Source: Pedococcus sp031456495 (GTDB lineage: Bacteria; Actinomycetota; Actinomycetes; Actinomycetales; Dermatophilaceae). From it: a stretch of 64,000 nucleotides of DNA. The notes below the pieces were generated by a model. It was given only the letters and a program-made list of their open reading frames with translations, had not been told where the DNA came from and searched no databases. Positions 24,728 to 32,338 of the stretch are shown one piece after another; the stretch's first letter is position 1, and every line of letters starts with the position of its first letter. A program made the translations under genes and the position numbers. The stretch is taken from NCBI RefSeq assembly GCF_031456495.1, contig NZ_JAVDUW010000003.1:558001-622000 (forward strand), written 5' to 3'.

Positions 24728-26926
24728 TCAGCGCCCGCGCAGCTCCGCGGCATACCGCGACAGCGCGCCCCGGTAGCCCTGGGTGTCGTCGTCCCCGGCG
24801 TGGTGCAGCAGGACCTCGAGGAGGTCCGCCACGGCCTCGCCGGGGCGGCCGCAGTCGAAGGCCGCCAGGGCCCGGAACGCCGCCACCGCAGCGGAACCCG
24901 GACGCTCCGACTCGAGCTCGGTGAGCAGGTCGTAGGCCGCCTCGGCCTGACCGGTGTTGCGCAGGCTGGAGGCCAGCTGGATCCGGGCCCGGTGCCGGTG
25001 CGGCTCCCGCAGGCCTCCCGAGAGGGCGGCGCGGTACGCCACGACTGCCTCGGACTCGCGGTCGGCCGCATCGAGGGCTGAGGCGTACTCGTAGACCAGC
25101 CGCGGGTCCTCCGGGCGACGGTCGCGCAGGGACCGGGCGGCCTCGACGCGAGCAGTGTCGTCCTCCAGCGCCCACAGGGCGGTGATCTCGGCCTCCTGCT
25201 CGTGCTCACCCCGGGCTGCCACGACCTTGCGCCGCACGTCCGCGGCCGTGTCGGAAGTGGCGCCCTGCTCCCCCAGCCACGCCGCGACCTGCGCCCGCTC
25301 CGAGTGGCACATCAGGGCCACGACGTCGCCGTCGGCGGCCCCCGGCACCAGCGCCTGCAGGCCGCCGAGCTCGGTGTCGTAGGACTCGATGTCGGCCACG
25401 CCGGCCCGGGCCAGCCCGGCGCGCAGGTGGCTCTCGAGCTCCTCCATGGTGCGCCCGCGCAGGTAGTGCGCCTTGTGCGCCGCGACGACCCGGTCGGCCC
25501 GCAGCCCGGCGATCTCGCCCATGGCCTCGAGCAGCTCGTCGGTGCGGTCGCCGGCCAGGCCGAGGCCGAGGTGCACCTGGCCGCCGGGCACGGTCAGGCC
25601 GTGCGCCACGTCGAGCAGCGCCTCGAGGCCGGCCTCGTTGTGCGCGAGGTCGACGATCACGGTGATCTCGGCGCCGTCGGGGCGCCGCAGCGTGTACGTG
25701 TTCATGCGCCCGGGGTTGAGCCGGTCGTCGGGCGCGAACGTCCGAAGCCCCTCGACGACGGCATCGCGCGGTATGCCGAGCCCGAGGGCCGCCGCCGTAC
25801 CCGCCAGGACGTTCGCGATGTTGTGCTGCGACAGGCCCGACAGCGTGGCGGGCACGTCGAGCACGCTGACGAGGCGGTCGGGGTCGCGGCCGGCCTCGAG
25901 CACGGTCACGTCACCGTCGAGGACGGTGACGGCGCGACCACCGAGGTCCAGCGCCTGGCGGATCGCCGGCGCGTCGGACCGCAGGGTGAAGACCCACGGC
26001 TTGGCGCGGGTGCCGGTCCGCATCGCCCAGACCCGGGGGTCCTCGCCGTTGAGCACGGCCCAGCCGCCGGGGCGCGTGGCCTTGGTGACGATGGCCTTCA
26101 CCTCGGCGAGCTGGTCGACGGTGTCGATGCCCTGCATGCCGAGGTGGTCGGCCGACACGTTCGTCACGACGCTGACGTCGTTGTGGCTGACGCCCATGCC
26201 CTTGAGCAGCATGCCCCCACGTGCCGTCTCGAGGATCCCGAGCTGGACGCCGGGCGCACTGAGGACCGCTCGCGCCCCGGCCGGCCCTGAGTAGTCGCCG
26301 GCCTCGACGAGCTCGCCCTGCACGACGATGCCGTCCGTCGAGGACCAGCCGGTCCGCAGGCCCGCGGTCATGCCGATGTGCCCGAGCAGCCGCGTCGTGG
26401 TCGTCTTCCCGTTGGTGCCGGTCACGGACGCGACGGGGATGGTGGGCCGGACGATGGCGGGACGGTCGCCGGGTGCGGCCGCGGCCACCACGGCAGCCTG
26501 CTCGGCGACCGCGTCCCGGCCCTCGAGCCAGGCCTGCAGGACCGGGCCGGTCGCCTCGCCCAGCGCCCTCGCCCGGCCCCGGCGGCGCCAGACGAACGCG
26601 ACGACGACCTGCGCGGGGCTGGAGCCGGCCCGCACCCGCACGCCGAGGCGCGTGGTCCCGCTGGCCGCCGCGGTCGCGCGGACGGCGCGCTCCACGAGGC
26701 GCATGACGAACCGCTGGCGCGCCTGGGTGCCGGCCGCACCCGGCCGGGCACCCGGCATACCGACGCGCTCGGCCAGGCGACCGAGGTCGGGCTCGGCCGC
26801 CGCCAGGAAGCCCGGGAGGTCGAGGGTGACCTTGACCGCCGGCTTGGCGAAGTAGAGGTTCGGCCCCTCGAGGACGCGGACCTCGTCGACCGTGACGGTC
26901 TCGGCCACGCCGGATGCGGACGTCAT
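24728..26926 (-). CDS. Mur-ligase family CphA paralogue without ATP-grasp domain, fused to TPR repeats
   Basis: The 732-aa protein starts with VDEVRVLEGPNLYFAKPAVKVTLDL, aligning by eye with the CphA N-domain start (LRIVESRVYRGGNVWSYNPAIHLVVDL). The HxxEH metal site is absent and the ATP-grasp domain is missing. The Mur core follows at once: SVTGTNGKTTTTRLLG (about 165-180), SADHLGMQGIDTVDQLAEVKA and GRMNTYTL. From about residue 585 a TPR-like tail follows (ALWALEDDTARVEAARSL, DPRLVYEYASALDAADRESEAVVAYRAALSGG). It is convergent with cphA, 18 nt apart. It may ligate an amino acid to cyanophycin-like material; the substrate is unknown. Confidence 0.8.
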   Translation of the reverse strand: MTSASGVAETVTVDEVRVLEGPNLYFAKPAVKVTLDLPGFLAAAEPDLGRLAERVGMPGARPGAAGTQARQRFVMRLVERAVRATAAASGTTRLGVRVRAGSSPAQVVVAFVWRRRGRARALGEATGPVLQAWLEGRDAVAEQAAVVAAAAPGDRPAIVRPTIPVASVTGTNGKTTTTRLLGHIGMTAGLRTGWSSTDGIVVQGELVEAGDYSGPAGARAVLSAPGVQLGILETARGGMLLKGMGVSHNDVSVVTNVSADHLGMQGIDTVDQLAEVKAIVTKATRPGGWAVLNGEDPRVWAMRTGTRAKPWVFTLRSDAPAIRQALDLGGRAVTVLDGDVTVLEAGRDPDRLVSVLDVPATLSGLSQHNIANVLAGTAAALGLGIPRDAVVEGLRTFAPDDRLNPGRMNTYTLRRPDGAEITVIVDLAHNEAGLEALLDVAHGLTVPGGQVHLGLGLAGDRTDELLEAMGEIAGLRADRVVAAHKAHYLRGRTMEELESHLRAGLARAGVADIESYDTELGGLQALVPGAADGDVVALMCHSERAQVAAWLGEQGATSDTAADVRRKVVAARGEHEQEAEITALWALEDDTARVEAARSLRDRRPEDPRLVYEYASALDAADRESEAVVAYRAALSGGLREPHRHRARIQLASSLRNTGQAEAAYDLLTELESERPGSAAVAAFRALAAFDCGRPGEAVADLLEVLLHHAGDDDTQGYRGALSRYAAELRGR

Positions 26927-26934
26927 GGCGTCAG

Positions 26935-26940
26935 ACGCTA
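26935..26940 (-). promoter_or_regulatory. -10 hexamer TAGCGT of the Mur-ligase gene
   Basis: On the minus strand TAGCGT ends 8 nt before the ATG at 26926, inside the 42-nt gap after fabI. The gene may be transcribed independently of fabG-fabI. Confidence 0.45.
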
Positions 26941-26968
26941 CTGCCCGTCCGGGGGACGCGCGCCGCGG

Positions 26969-27727
26969 CTACTGGCCCATGGCGTGCACGCCGCCGTCGA
27001 CGTGCACGATCTCGCCGGTCGTGGCCGGGAACCAGTCGGACAGAAGGGCCGCGCACGCCTTGGCAGCCGGCACCGGGTCGTTGACGTCCCAGCCCAGCGG
27101 CGCCCGCTGGCCCCACGTGTCCTCGAAGGCGACGAAGCCCGGGATCGACTTGGCCGCGGTGGTGCGGATCGGCCCGGCGGAGACCAGGTTGCTGCGGATG
27201 CCCTTGGGGCCGAGGTCGCGGGCGAGGTAGCGGTTGGTGGACTCGAACGCCGCCTTGGCCACGCCCATCCAGTCGTACACGGGCCAGGCGAACTTGGCGT
27301 CGAAGGTGAGCCCGACGATGGCCCCGCCCTCGCGCATCAGCGGCAGCGCCGCGACGGCCAGCGACTTCAGCGAGTAGGCCGAGGCGTGCATGGCCGTCGA
27401 CACGTCCTCGAACGTGCCCTCCATGAAGTTGAACGCCCCCTGCGGCGCGAACCCGATCGAGTGCAGCACGCCGTCGAGGGAGTCCACGTGCTCGCCGAGC
27501 CGCTCGGCCAGGCTGTCGAGGTCGTCCTGGTTGGTGACGTCGAGCTCGATGACCGGCGGGGTCGTCGGCAGCCGCTTGGCGATGGTCTGGGTGATCTTGA
27601 AGGTGCGCCCGAACGACGTCAGGACCACCTCGGCCCCCTGCTCCTGCGCCAGCTTGGCGACGTGGAACGCGATCGAGGAGTCCATGAGGACGCCGGTGAC
27701 CAGCAGCTTCTTGCCCTCGAGCAACAT
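26969..27727 (-). CDS. fabI: Enoyl-[acyl-carrier-protein] reductase (NADH), InhA type
   Basis: The 252-aa SDR enzyme reduces trans-2-enoyl-ACP in the last step of the fatty-acid elongation cycle. KKLLVTGVLMDSSIAFHVAKLAQEQGAEVVLTSF is the InhA-type NADH site, and VYDWMGVAKAAFESTNRYLARDLGPKGIRSNLVSAGPIRT carries the Tyr and Lys of the catalytic Y-x6-K. It ends with the usual GEIVHVDGGVHAMGQ. AAGGAG precedes ATG. It lies 57 nt downstream of fabG, the mabA-inhA order. Isoniazid-type target in relatives. Confidence 0.95.
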   Translation of the reverse strand: MLLEGKKLLVTGVLMDSSIAFHVAKLAQEQGAEVVLTSFGRTFKITQTIAKRLPTTPPVIELDVTNQDDLDSLAERLGEHVDSLDGVLHSIGFAPQGAFNFMEGTFEDVSTAMHASAYSLKSLAVAALPLMREGGAIVGLTFDAKFAWPVYDWMGVAKAAFESTNRYLARDLGPKGIRSNLVSAGPIRTTAAKSIPGFVAFEDTWGQRAPLGWDVNDPVPAAKACAALLSDWFPATTGEIVHVDGGVHAMGQ

Positions 27728-27784
27728 GGGGGTTCTCCTTCGTGGAGTGGGGGTCCTGCAGGGGGTCGGACAGGTCGGGTCGGG

Positions 27785-28495
27785 TCAGTGGCCCATGCCG
27801 AGGCCGCCGTCGACCGGGATGACGGCGCCGGTGATGTATGCCGCGTCGTCGCCGGCGAGGAAGCGCACCGCGGCGGCGACCTCGTCCGCCTGGCCGAACC
27901 GGCCGGCCGGGATGCTGGCGAGGTAGGCCTTCTGCCGGTCCTCGGGCAGGGCCGCGGTCATGTCGGTCTCGATGAAGCCGGGGGCGACGACGTTGGCGGT
28001 GATGCCGCGGCCGCCGAGCTCGCGCGAGATGGAGCGGGCGAGGCCGACGAGGCCGGACTTGCTGGCGGCGTAGTTGGCCTGGCCGGGCGACCCGTAGAGG
28101 CCCACGACGCTGGAGATGAAGACGATGCGGCCGCGGCGGGCGCGGATCATGCCCTTGACCGCGCGACGGGCGCACCGGAAGGCGCCGGCGAGGTTGGTGT
28201 CGACGACGGAGTCGAACTCCTCGTCGCTCATCCGCATCAGGAGGGTGTCGCGGGTGATGCCCGCGTTGGCGACGAGCACCTCGACGGGGCCGCCGAGCAG
28301 CTCCTCGGCCTCGGTGAAGGCGGCGTCGACGCTGGCGGTGTCGGTGACCTCGCAGCGGACCGCCCGCAGGCCCTCGGGGGCCTCCCCGGAGCGGTTCGTC
28401 ACGACGACGTTCTCACCGGCCGCGTCGAGCGCTCGGGCGATCGCGAGCCCGATGCCGCGGTTGCCCCCGGTGACGAGGATGTTGCGCCCAGCCAT
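27785..28495 (-). CDS. fabG: 3-oxoacyl-[acyl-carrier-protein] reductase
   Basis: The 236-aa SDR uses NADPH to reduce beta-ketoacyl-ACP. It has VTGGNRGIGLAIARAL (TGxxxGxG), VLVANAGITRD (NAG), ISSVVGLYGSPGQANYAASKSG (catalytic Ser, Tyr, Lys) and ANVVAPGFIETDM. GGAGGA is placed well before ATG. It heads the fabG-fabI operon, preceded by a promoter with an 8-bp inverted repeat (28564-28586). Confidence 0.94.
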   Translation of the reverse strand: MAGRNILVTGGNRGIGLAIARALDAAGENVVVTNRSGEAPEGLRAVRCEVTDTASVDAAFTEAEELLGGPVEVLVANAGITRDTLLMRMSDEEFDSVVDTNLAGAFRCARRAVKGMIRARRGRIVFISSVVGLYGSPGQANYAASKSGLVGLARSISRELGGRGITANVVAPGFIETDMTAALPEDRQKAYLASIPAGRFGQADEVAAAVRFLAGDDAAYITGAVIPVDGGLGMGH

Positions 28496-28561
28496 CGATC
28501 TCCTCCGTGCCTCGCGGCGGTCGGTCGGTCGTGCGACGGGCCCCGTCCGGGGCCCGCTGCG

Positions 28562-28586
28562 ACCCTACCGACTACCCATCGGTAGG
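28562..28586 (-). promoter_or_regulatory. Promoter and inverted-repeat operator of fabG-fabI
   Basis: CCTACCGA (28564-28571) and TCGGTAGG (28579-28586) form a perfect 8-bp inverted repeat with a 7-nt spacer. On the minus strand TAGGGT (28562-28567) is the likely -10, overlapping the repeat, with a leader of about 60 nt to the fabG ribosome site. A repressor of lipid synthesis could act here; which protein binds is unknown. Confidence 0.6.
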
Positions 28587-28636
28587 CCGCATCCGGAACG
28601 TCCGGGGGCAGATCGGTGGTGTCGTCCGTCCCGGCT

Positions 28637-28642
28637 TATCGT
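28637..28642 (+). promoter_or_regulatory. -10 hexamer TATCGT of the DUF3099 gene
   Basis: TATCGT ends 6 nt before the GTG at 28649, predicting a leaderless transcript divergent from fabG. Confidence 0.5.
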
Positions 28643-28648
28643 TGAAGG

Positions 28649-28972
28649 GTGCCCCGTCCACACCGCCACCACCACGACGAGCCCGTCGTCCAGTCGGTGA
28701 CCTCCGCCCCCGAGTCGCTGGCCGAGGAGCAGGCCCACCGGATCAAGCGGTACCTGCTGACCATGGCCGTGCGCACCGTGTGCTTCGTGGGTGCCGCGGT
28801 CACGGCCACCAAGGGCGCGTCCCCGTGGGTGTGGGGCACCCTGTCGATCGCGGCGATCCTGCTGCCGTACGTCGCGGTCGTCATGGCGAACGCCGTGCGC
28901 CCCCGGGCCCCGGGCGGCACCAGCCCGGTCCTGCCCCGCGGCGACGGCCCCCCGCAGATCGGGCCACGGTGA
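28649..28972 (+). CDS. DUF3099 membrane protein
   Basis: The 107-aa protein has a His-rich start (MPRPHRHHHDE), then two membrane helices, about 40-60 (LLTMAVRTVCFVGAAVT) and 66-86 (VWGTLSIAAILLPYVAVVMA), and a short Pro-rich tail. It matches DUF3099, an actinobacterial family of unknown function. GTG 28649 is supported by the promoter spacing. It overlaps the next small gene by 4 nt (GTGA). Confidence 0.8.
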   Translation: MPRPHRHHHDEPVVQSVTSAPESLAEEQAHRIKRYLLTMAVRTVCFVGAAVTATKGASPWVWGTLSIAAILLPYVAVVMANAVRPRAPGGTSPVLPRGDGPPQIGPR

Positions 28973-29190
28973 CGGCCGCGGTGACCGACCTCGTCTGCAG
29001 CGCCAAGGGCTGCCGCCGTGAGGCCAGCTGGGCGCACTTGTGGAACAACCCGAAGCTGCACACCCCCGGACGGCGCAAGGTCTGGCTGGCGTGCGAGGAC
29101 CACCGGGACTCCCTGGGTGAGTTCCTGTCCGTCCGGGGCTTCCTCAAGCAGACCGTCGCGGCCGACGCCATCCCCGCCGACGCCGGCTAG
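28969..29190 (+). CDS. Small Cys-containing protein of unknown function
   Basis: The 73-aa protein contains VCSAKGCRREASWAHLWNNPKLHTPGRRKVWLACEDHRDSL. The Cys-x4-Cys pair and the C-E-D-H element could form a metal site, resembling a zinc-ribbon-like fold. The GTG overlaps the DUF3099 stop (GTGA), so the pair is translationally coupled. The arrangement suggests cooperation with DUF3099, but no function is known. Confidence 0.75.
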   Translation: MTAAVTDLVCSAKGCRREASWAHLWNNPKLHTPGRRKVWLACEDHRDSLGEFLSVRGFLKQTVAADAIPADAG

Positions 29191-29250
29191 GCGTCCTCGC
29201 AGGAACAAGCCAGCCATCACCCGCCCGACCAACCTGCCAGGGCAGTACAG

Positions 29251-30297
29251 CTAGCCGCCGATCGAGGACATGGGGCGGGCCGGCTGCACGAACGCGTCCG
29301 TGCCGATCCCGTGCCCCGGTGCCTTGCGCCACATCTCGCCACGGATGAGGCCGGCGACCTCCTCGTCGGTCGCGCCGTCGCGCAGCGGACCCCGCAGGTC
29401 CGTCTCCTTCTGCGAGAAGAGGCAGTTGCGCACCTGCCCGTCCGCGGTGAGCCGCGTGCGGTCGCAGGCGGCGCAGAACGGCGCCGACACGCTCGCGATG
29501 ATCCCCACGGTCTCGGGTCCGCCGTCGACGAGGAAGCGCTCGGCCGGTGCACTCCCCCGGTCCTCCGCGGGCAGCGGCGTCAGGGTGAACCGCTCGGCCA
29601 GCCGCTCGCGCACCTCCTCCGCGCCGATCATGGTCGAGGCGTCCCAGCCGTGCTGGGCGTCCAGCGGCATCTGCTCGATGAACCGCAGCTCGTAGCCGCG
29701 GTCGAGGCACCACTGCAGGAGCTCGGCGACCGAGTGGTCGTTGATGCCGCGCATCGCGACGGCGTTGACCTTCACCGGGGTCAGGCCCGCGGCTGCGGCC
29801 GCCTTGAGCCCTGCCTCGACGTCGTGCAGGCGGTCGCGGCGGGTCAGGTCGGCGAACTCGCGCGGGTCGACGGTGTCGAGGCTGACGTTGATGCGGTCCA
29901 GGCCCGCGTCGGCCAGGGGCTGGGCGAGCCTGTCGAGGCCGACGCCGTTGGTGGTCATCGCGATCGAGGGGCGGGGCTCCAGGGCGGCGATCCGGCGGAC
30001 GACGTCGACCAGGGAGCGGCGCAGCAGCGGCTCACCGCCGGTCAGCCGGACCTGCCGCACGCCGAGCCCCACGAAGATGCCCACGAGGCGCACGAGCTCG
30101 TCGTCGGTGAGCATCTCCGGCTTGGCCAGCCACGGCAGCCCCTCGGCCGGCATGCAGTAGCGGCAGCGCAGGTTGCACCGGTCGGTCACCGAGACGCGCA
30201 GGTCCCGGGCCACCCGTCCGTGCCGGTCGGGCAGCCCCGGCAGGTCGGCCGGCGGGTGCGCGCTGTCGCGCACCGTCGGGAAGGGGAGGCCGGTCAT
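29251..30297 (-). CDS. moaA: GTP 3',8-cyclase (molybdenum cofactor biosynthesis)
   Basis: The 348-aa radical-SAM enzyme begins cofactor synthesis from GTP. VTDRCNLRCRYCMPAEGLPWL carries the CxxxCxxC cluster motif; the second cluster is FCAACDRTRLTADGQVRNCLF (CxxC-x13-C). The protein ends in SSIGG, the essential GG tail of MoaA. Domains and length are complete. It is divergent from SURF1 with promoters back to back. No Moco riboswitch is visible in the 32-nt gap. Confidence 0.95.
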   Translation of the reverse strand: MTGLPFPTVRDSAHPPADLPGLPDRHGRVARDLRVSVTDRCNLRCRYCMPAEGLPWLAKPEMLTDDELVRLVGIFVGLGVRQVRLTGGEPLLRRSLVDVVRRIAALEPRPSIAMTTNGVGLDRLAQPLADAGLDRINVSLDTVDPREFADLTRRDRLHDVEAGLKAAAAAGLTPVKVNAVAMRGINDHSVAELLQWCLDRGYELRFIEQMPLDAQHGWDASTMIGAEEVRERLAERFTLTPLPAEDRGSAPAERFLVDGGPETVGIIASVSAPFCAACDRTRLTADGQVRNCLFSQKETDLRGPLRDGATDEEVAGLIRGEMWRKAPGHGIGTDAFVQPARPMSSIGG

Positions 30298-30304
30298 GCC
30301 CCCC

Positions 30305-30323
30305 AGCCTAGGCCGGGTACCGT
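30305..30323. promoter_or_regulatory. Divergent leaderless promoters of moaA and SURF1
   Basis: Minus strand TAGGCT (30305-30310) ends 7 nt before the moaA ATG; plus strand TACCGT (30318-30323) ends 6 nt before the SURF1 GTG. Only 32 nt separate the two start codons. Confidence 0.55.
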
Positions 30324-30329
30324 GAAGAA

Positions 30330-31256
30330 GTGTTCAGGACGCTCACCTCGCGGCGCTGGCTGGGCGCCCTGGCGGTGGCCGCGGTGTTCGCCGTGGCGGC
30401 GTTCTTCCTCGGCCGCTGGCAGTGGCACCGGTACGAGGCGAAGTCCGCGCGGGCCGACCGCATCCACTCCCACTACGGCGCCACACCGCGCCCGGTCGGG
30501 CAGGTGCTGAGCGCGTCGCCCATGCCCCTGGCCTCCGACTGGACCCGCGTCACCATGACCGGGACGTATGCCGCGGACAGCCAGCTCCTCGTGCGCAACC
30601 GCCCGCACGAGTCCGTCTACGGCTACGAGGTCGTCGTGCCGTTCCGGGCCGACGGCGCCGGCACCGTCCTGCTCGACCGGGGCTGGGTGCCCAACGGGGC
30701 CACCGCGGAGACGCGCCCGGACGTGCCCCCCGTGCCGACCGGGCAGGTCACCGTGACCGGGTGGGCGCGCCAGGGCGAGCCCTCGCTGGGCCGCAAGATG
30801 CAGCCGGGCCAGCTCGCCAGCATCAACCTGCGCGAGGCGTCGGCCGCGGCCGGCACGCCGCTGCTCGGGGGGTACGTCATCGTCCAGAGCGAGCGGGCGG
30901 CGGACGGCAGCACCCCACCACGGCCGGCTGCCCTCGAGGCCCCCGACACCGACCTCGGTCCGCACCAGGCGTACGCGTTCCAGTGGTGGCTCGCGATGGT
31001 CGCGGGCTTCGTCCTCGTCTGGTTCGGCGCCCGGCGCGAGTACCTCGAGTCGCTGGAGCCCGTCGCCCCCGCCGGCGGCCCGGGCGGAGACGACGGCGAC
31101 GGTCCAGCGAAGGCTGACGGGGTCGGCACCGGCGACCCCGCGGCGCACTCCCCCGCGGGCGACAGGTCGGCAGAGCCGGTGGGCGCCCGGACTGCTCGCG
31201 GCGGCCGTCCCGCCAAGCCGAAGAAGGTGCGCATCTGGGACGAGGAGGACGGCTGA
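30330..31256 (+). CDS. SURF1 family cytochrome oxidase assembly protein
   Basis: The 308-aa protein has an N-terminal membrane helix ending in FFLGRWQWHRYEAKSARADRI, the R-W-Q-W-H/K motif of SURF1, an extracytoplasmic domain, and a C-terminal helix (YAFQWWLAMVAGFVLVWFGARREYLE). A low-complexity cytoplasmic tail (about 250-308) ends KKVRIWDEEDG. The family helps insert heme a in cytochrome aa3 oxidase; ctaA and ctaB in this window make heme A. The GTG start is fixed by the leaderless promoter. Confidence 0.88.
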   Translation: MFRTLTSRRWLGALAVAAVFAVAAFFLGRWQWHRYEAKSARADRIHSHYGATPRPVGQVLSASPMPLASDWTRVTMTGTYAADSQLLVRNRPHESVYGYEVVVPFRADGAGTVLLDRGWVPNGATAETRPDVPPVPTGQVTVTGWARQGEPSLGRKMQPGQLASINLREASAAAGTPLLGGYVIVQSERAADGSTPPRPAALEAPDTDLGPHQAYAFQWWLAMVAGFVLVWFGARREYLESLEPVAPAGGPGGDDGDGPAKADGVGTGDPAAHSPAGDRSAEPVGARTARGGRPAKPKKVRIWDEEDG

Positions 31257-31344
31257 GCGGACGCCCGGCACCTGCTGAGCGGGAACTGGCAGGCATTGCG
31301 CGCAGATTGGCACCGGCGCCGTCGTGGCCGCGCGCGGCACGGCA

Positions 31345-31350
31345 TACGGT
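31345..31350 (+). promoter_or_regulatory. -10 hexamer TACGGT of the EamA gene
   Basis: TACGGT ends 7 nt before the GTG at 31358. It overlaps a CGGCATAC octamer (31342-31347 region). Confidence 0.5.
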
Positions 31351-31357
31351 CCTGCTT

Positions 31358-32293
31358 GTGACGACGCCCGACCGCACCCGCACGCTCAGCCTCCTGACCG
31401 TCCCGGTCGTCCTGGTCCTGTGGGCGTCGGCGTTCGTCGCCATCCGCCACCTCGGGCCGTCGGTCTCCCCCGGCGCGCTGTCGCTCGGCCGGCTGCTGGT
31501 CGCGTCCGTGGTCCTCGGCGCGATGATGCTGACCCGTCCCCGGACGTGGCCGAGCCGGCGCGACCTGCCGCTGCTCGTGACGTGCGGGGTGCTGTGGTTC
31601 GGCGTCTACAACATCACGCTCAACGCCGCGGAGCGCCGCATCGACGCCGGGACTGCCGCGATGCTGGTGCAGATCGGCCCGATCGTCGTGGCCCTGCTGG
31701 CGGCGGTCTTCCTCGGCGAGCAGCTCACCCGGTGGCTCGTGGCGGGGGCGGTCGTGGGTTTCGCGGGCGTCGTCGTGATCGGCCTCGCCAAGTCCGGCCA
31801 CGCCGGCGGCGACCTGGGCGGGGTGCTGCTCGCCGTCGTGGCCGCCCTCACCTACGGGGCCGGTGTGGTCACGCAGAAGCCGCTGCTGTCACGGCTGCCC
31901 GGGCTCGAGGTGACGTTCCTCGCCTGCGTCATCGGCGCGGTCGTGTGCCTGCCCTTCACCCCGCAGCTCGTCGACACCGTGCGCCACGGGAGCGCGACGA
32001 CGCTGCTGCTCGTCGCCTACCTCGGGGTCTTCCCCACGGCCGTCGCGTTCCTGCTCTGGGCGTTCGCGCTCTCGCGGACGAACGCCGGCACGCTTGCCCT
32101 GACGACGTTCCTGGTGCCGGTCATCGCCACCGGCCTGGGCTGGCTGTTCCTCGACGAGCTGCCCCCGGCGGGCGCGTACGTGGGCGGCGCCCTGTGCGTC
32201 GTCGGCGTGGTCCTGACCCGACGCCGTCCCCGGCCCGTCCGCCGCGGCGCCGACCAGGCGGCCTCCGCGCCCGACGTGGTGCCCTCGCGCTGA
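31358..32293 (+). CDS. EamA/DMT superfamily transporter
   Basis: This 311-aa, ten-helix membrane protein has two EamA repeats: VLWASAFVAIRHLGPSVSPGALSLGRLLVA at the start and GAGVVTQKPLLSRLPGLEVTFLACVIGA in the second half. Its final FLDELPPAGAYVGGALCVVGVVLTRRR is typical. Family members export amino acids or metabolites; the substrate is unknown. GTG 31358 follows the leaderless promoter; an earlier in-frame ATG at 31307 is less likely. Confidence 0.85.
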   Translation: MTTPDRTRTLSLLTVPVVLVLWASAFVAIRHLGPSVSPGALSLGRLLVASVVLGAMMLTRPRTWPSRRDLPLLVTCGVLWFGVYNITLNAAERRIDAGTAAMLVQIGPIVVALLAAVFLGEQLTRWLVAGAVVGFAGVVVIGLAKSGHAGGDLGGVLLAVVAALTYGAGVVTQKPLLSRLPGLEVTFLACVIGAVVCLPFTPQLVDTVRHGSATTLLLVAYLGVFPTAVAFLLWAFALSRTNAGTLALTTFLVPVIATGLGWLFLDELPPAGAYVGGALCVVGVVLTRRRPRPVRRGADQAASAPDVVPSR

Positions 32294-32302
32294 GGAGGCC
32301 TG

Positions 32303-32321
32303 CGGGACGTGAGCGGTCCCG
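32303..32321. terminator. Hairpin between EamA and the ABC exporter
   Basis: CGGGAC (32303-32308) pairs with GTCCCG (32316-32321) over 7 nt, just after the EamA stop and before the convergent exporter stop at 32339. The stem is short. Confidence 0.4.
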
Positions 32322-32338
32322 GGCCGGGCGATGGCGTC

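Noticed and set aside
30298..30329. Molybdenum cofactor riboswitch before moaA
   Set aside because: The space is only 32 nt and the promoter predicts a leaderless mRNA.
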